Shown: piece after piece, positions 6,277 to 7,562 of the stretch
Position numbering within the stretch: the first letter of the stretch is position 1
Layout: the number at the start of each line of letters is the position of its first letter
DNA from: an uncultured Synergistales bacterium
Lineage (GTDB): Bacteria; Synergistota; Synergistia; Synergistales; Aminobacteriaceae
NCBI GenBank assembly: GCA_905234205.1
Contig: CAJOGG010000142.1
Span: 1 to 7,562, forward strand
Direction of reading: 5' to 3'
Length of the DNA: 7,562 nucleotides
Notes under the pieces: generated by a model
The model's input: only the letters and a program-made list of their open reading frames with translations
The model's database searches: none
What the model was told of the DNA's origin: nothing
Translations under genes and position numbers: made by a program

Positions 6277-7562
6277 ATGTCAACAGAAATTTTTGCATTC
6301 ATTCAAGCCCAAGTTAATACACAGGTTCAACCCGCGATAAATTCTAAAGGCGCGGAAAATTCTGACGTACAGCCAGGACTCTTTGATAGCCTAATAACTG
6401 AATTAACCGAAAACAACGTAGAACAAATAGGTGAGTTGGAAACAGTCTTACCCGAATTTATAGAACAGTCGACCGAGCCTGCTCCCCAAGTATTGACGTT
6501 TAATAGCAAGGGTTCGTTCAATATGTCAGTGATAGATTTATTAGCTGACGTTAAAGTCAACGTTGAGAAGACTCCAGGGGGTCTGCCAGAAGATTTAGGC
6601 ACAGAGCTGAAGAACTTATTCACCACTATAAAATCCTCGTTCGATGAAAATCCGATTGAGCAAGCTGAAATTTTTGGCACGGAAAATATTGACGATATAA
6701 ACCAGGTTATTTCGCAACTGCTTAGCGATAATAATGATGAAGCTATTAACGATATACTCGCAACTCTTCCGGAAGAAACTCAACAAGAAATTCAAAGCTT
6801 GATTAATGAGATCAAAGACTCCCTAGAGAATGCTAATCCAGACGTTCAGGAGCCGTTAATGACTCTTGTATCGACTCTAGCAAAACACGACGTAATAAAA
6901 CCTGCTGACGATAAAAATATTGCTCTTGATTCAGATTCACAAACTGACGATAACGACGACGAACAAGAAATTTCCGATACTGACGTGAACGTTAATGTTG
7001 CCGCGGCTTCTGTTACTCCTGTATACACTCCCGAAATTAATAATTCACAGCCTGCACTCGTTAAGAATGATAACGCCGAAAATTCACAGCAAGTGATTCA
7101 GCCTCAATATGCTACAAAAAATGTTCAACGCGAAGTCAAGGCCAAGACTGATAACAATGTTGCTTTGGAGCCTGAAAACGACGAAGCCGAGAACGTTAAG
7201 CCCGAGTCAAATTTCAGGGAAGTATTCGAGGCGCGCAACAGAGAACACGAAAATCAAGGCCAGCAAAACTTTGACGACTCTCAACACGATAACGAGAACC
7301 AGGGCCAAGAATTTTTCTCACGCGATAGAAACTCATCACGCACACGAAATAGCAACGACCGAAGAGTCACAACGGCTAACAATGATACTTCACGCTCAAC
7401 AACCACAACTTCCCACAGGACTGACTCACGCAATGATTTCTCTAGCTTCTTTGAGGGAGTGTTGAATAATCGCCGCAGCGTCTCGCAAACCTCACCTTCA
7501 CCGTTAAATCTTAGAACCAACATAAATTTCACACAGAGCGAAACTTTACGTGATGGGCTTGT
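6277..7562 (+). CDS. fliK: Flagellar hook-length control protein FliK, N-terminal part (3'-truncated by window edge)
   Basis: FliK is the secreted ruler that measures the hook and switches the export gate to filament substrates. The frame from ATG 6277 is open for 428 codons to the window end with no stop. Composition is that of FliK: an extended, polar, low-complexity chain. It has an acidic helical part (about 1-200), a Asp/Glu cluster (about 218-236), then a Gln/Asn/Glu stretch, and an Asn/Ser/Arg/Thr-rich stretch (about 348-390) with runs such as STTTTS. The last visible residues (INFTQSETLRDGL) look like the lead-in to the C-terminal hook-length domain (Flg_hook), which would lie just past the edge. 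Position after the ylxF-like gene fits the Bacillus-type order. Identity is mostly by context and composition, since the conserved domain is outside the window. Confidence 0.8.
   Translation, partial: MSTEIFAFIQAQVNTQVQPAINSKGAENSDVQPGLFDSLITELTENNVEQIGELETVLPEFIEQSTEPAPQVLTFNSKGSFNMSVIDLLADVKVNVEKTPGGLPEDLGTELKNLFTTIKSSFDENPIEQAEIFGTENIDDINQVISQLLSDNNDEAINDILATLPEETQQEIQSLINEIKDSLENANPDVQEPLMTLVSTLAKHDVIKPADDKNIALDSDSQTDDNDDEQEISDTDVNVNVAAASVTPVYTPEINNSQPALVKNDNAENSQQVIQPQYATKNVQREVKAKTDNNVALEPENDEAENVKPESNFREVFEARNREHENQGQQNFDDSQHDNENQGQEFFSRDRNSSRTRNSNDRRVTTANNDTSRSTTTTSHRTDSRNDFSSFFEGVLNNRRSVSQTSPSPLNLRTNINFTQSETLRDGL

Noticed and set aside
7109..7465. Plus-strand ORF of 118 codons near the 3' edge
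   Set aside because: It is out of frame inside fliK, whose own frame is open from 6277 to the window end with FliK-like composition; the Lys/Thr/His-rich product looks like a frame shadow.

Overview
The window is a single plus-strand run of flagellar genes from the middle of a type III export and rotor operon. The order is fliF (3' end), fliG, fliH, fliI, a small RelB/DinJ-like antitoxin gene with a truncated toxin start, fliJ, a lytic transglycosylase gene, a ylxF/motE/flbB-like gene, and fliK (5' part, running off the window). Gaps are very short (1-27 bp) or the genes overlap. There is no intergenic stretch above 300 bp, and I see no convincing terminator or internal promoter, so one long transcript is likely.

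Organism: the order fliF-G-H-I-J-(ylxF)-fliK is the one seen in Bacillota, Synergistota, Thermotogota and spirochaetes, and it differs from enteric operons. Moderate-to-low GC by eye, strong AGGAGG-type ribosome binding sites, use of a TTG start, and a transglycosylase between fliJ and the ylxF-like gene suggest an uncultured-type anaerobe, possibly Synergistota. That assignment is inference; no marker in the window fixes the phylum.

Region by region: 1-848 holds the FliF C-terminal half (MS ring, last membrane helix, FliG-binding tail). 867-1898 is the complete FliG rotor/switch protein. 1891-2835 and 2839-4173 are FliH and FliI, stator and ATPase of the export apparatus. 4174-4556 is an unexpected 383-bp block holding the antitoxin-like gene and a 24-codon toxin-like ORF that ends 4 nt before fliJ. 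4557-5006 is FliJ, the ATPase central stalk. 5010-5573 is a soluble SLT-type transglycosylase with no signal peptide. 5575-6252 is a single-pass membrane protein with a coiled coil and a C-terminal MgtE_N-like domain. 6277 to the window end is FliK, which is open at the 3' edge.

Together the genes build the MS-ring/C-ring (FliF, FliG), the FliH-FliI-FliJ ATPase complex, a wall-opening enzyme, an inner-membrane motor accessory protein and the hook-length ruler. The oddest part of the window is the RelBE-type toxin-antitoxin remnant wedged between fliI and fliJ, two genes that are normally adjacent and whose products work in one complex. It appears to have left fliJ without its own ribosome binding site.
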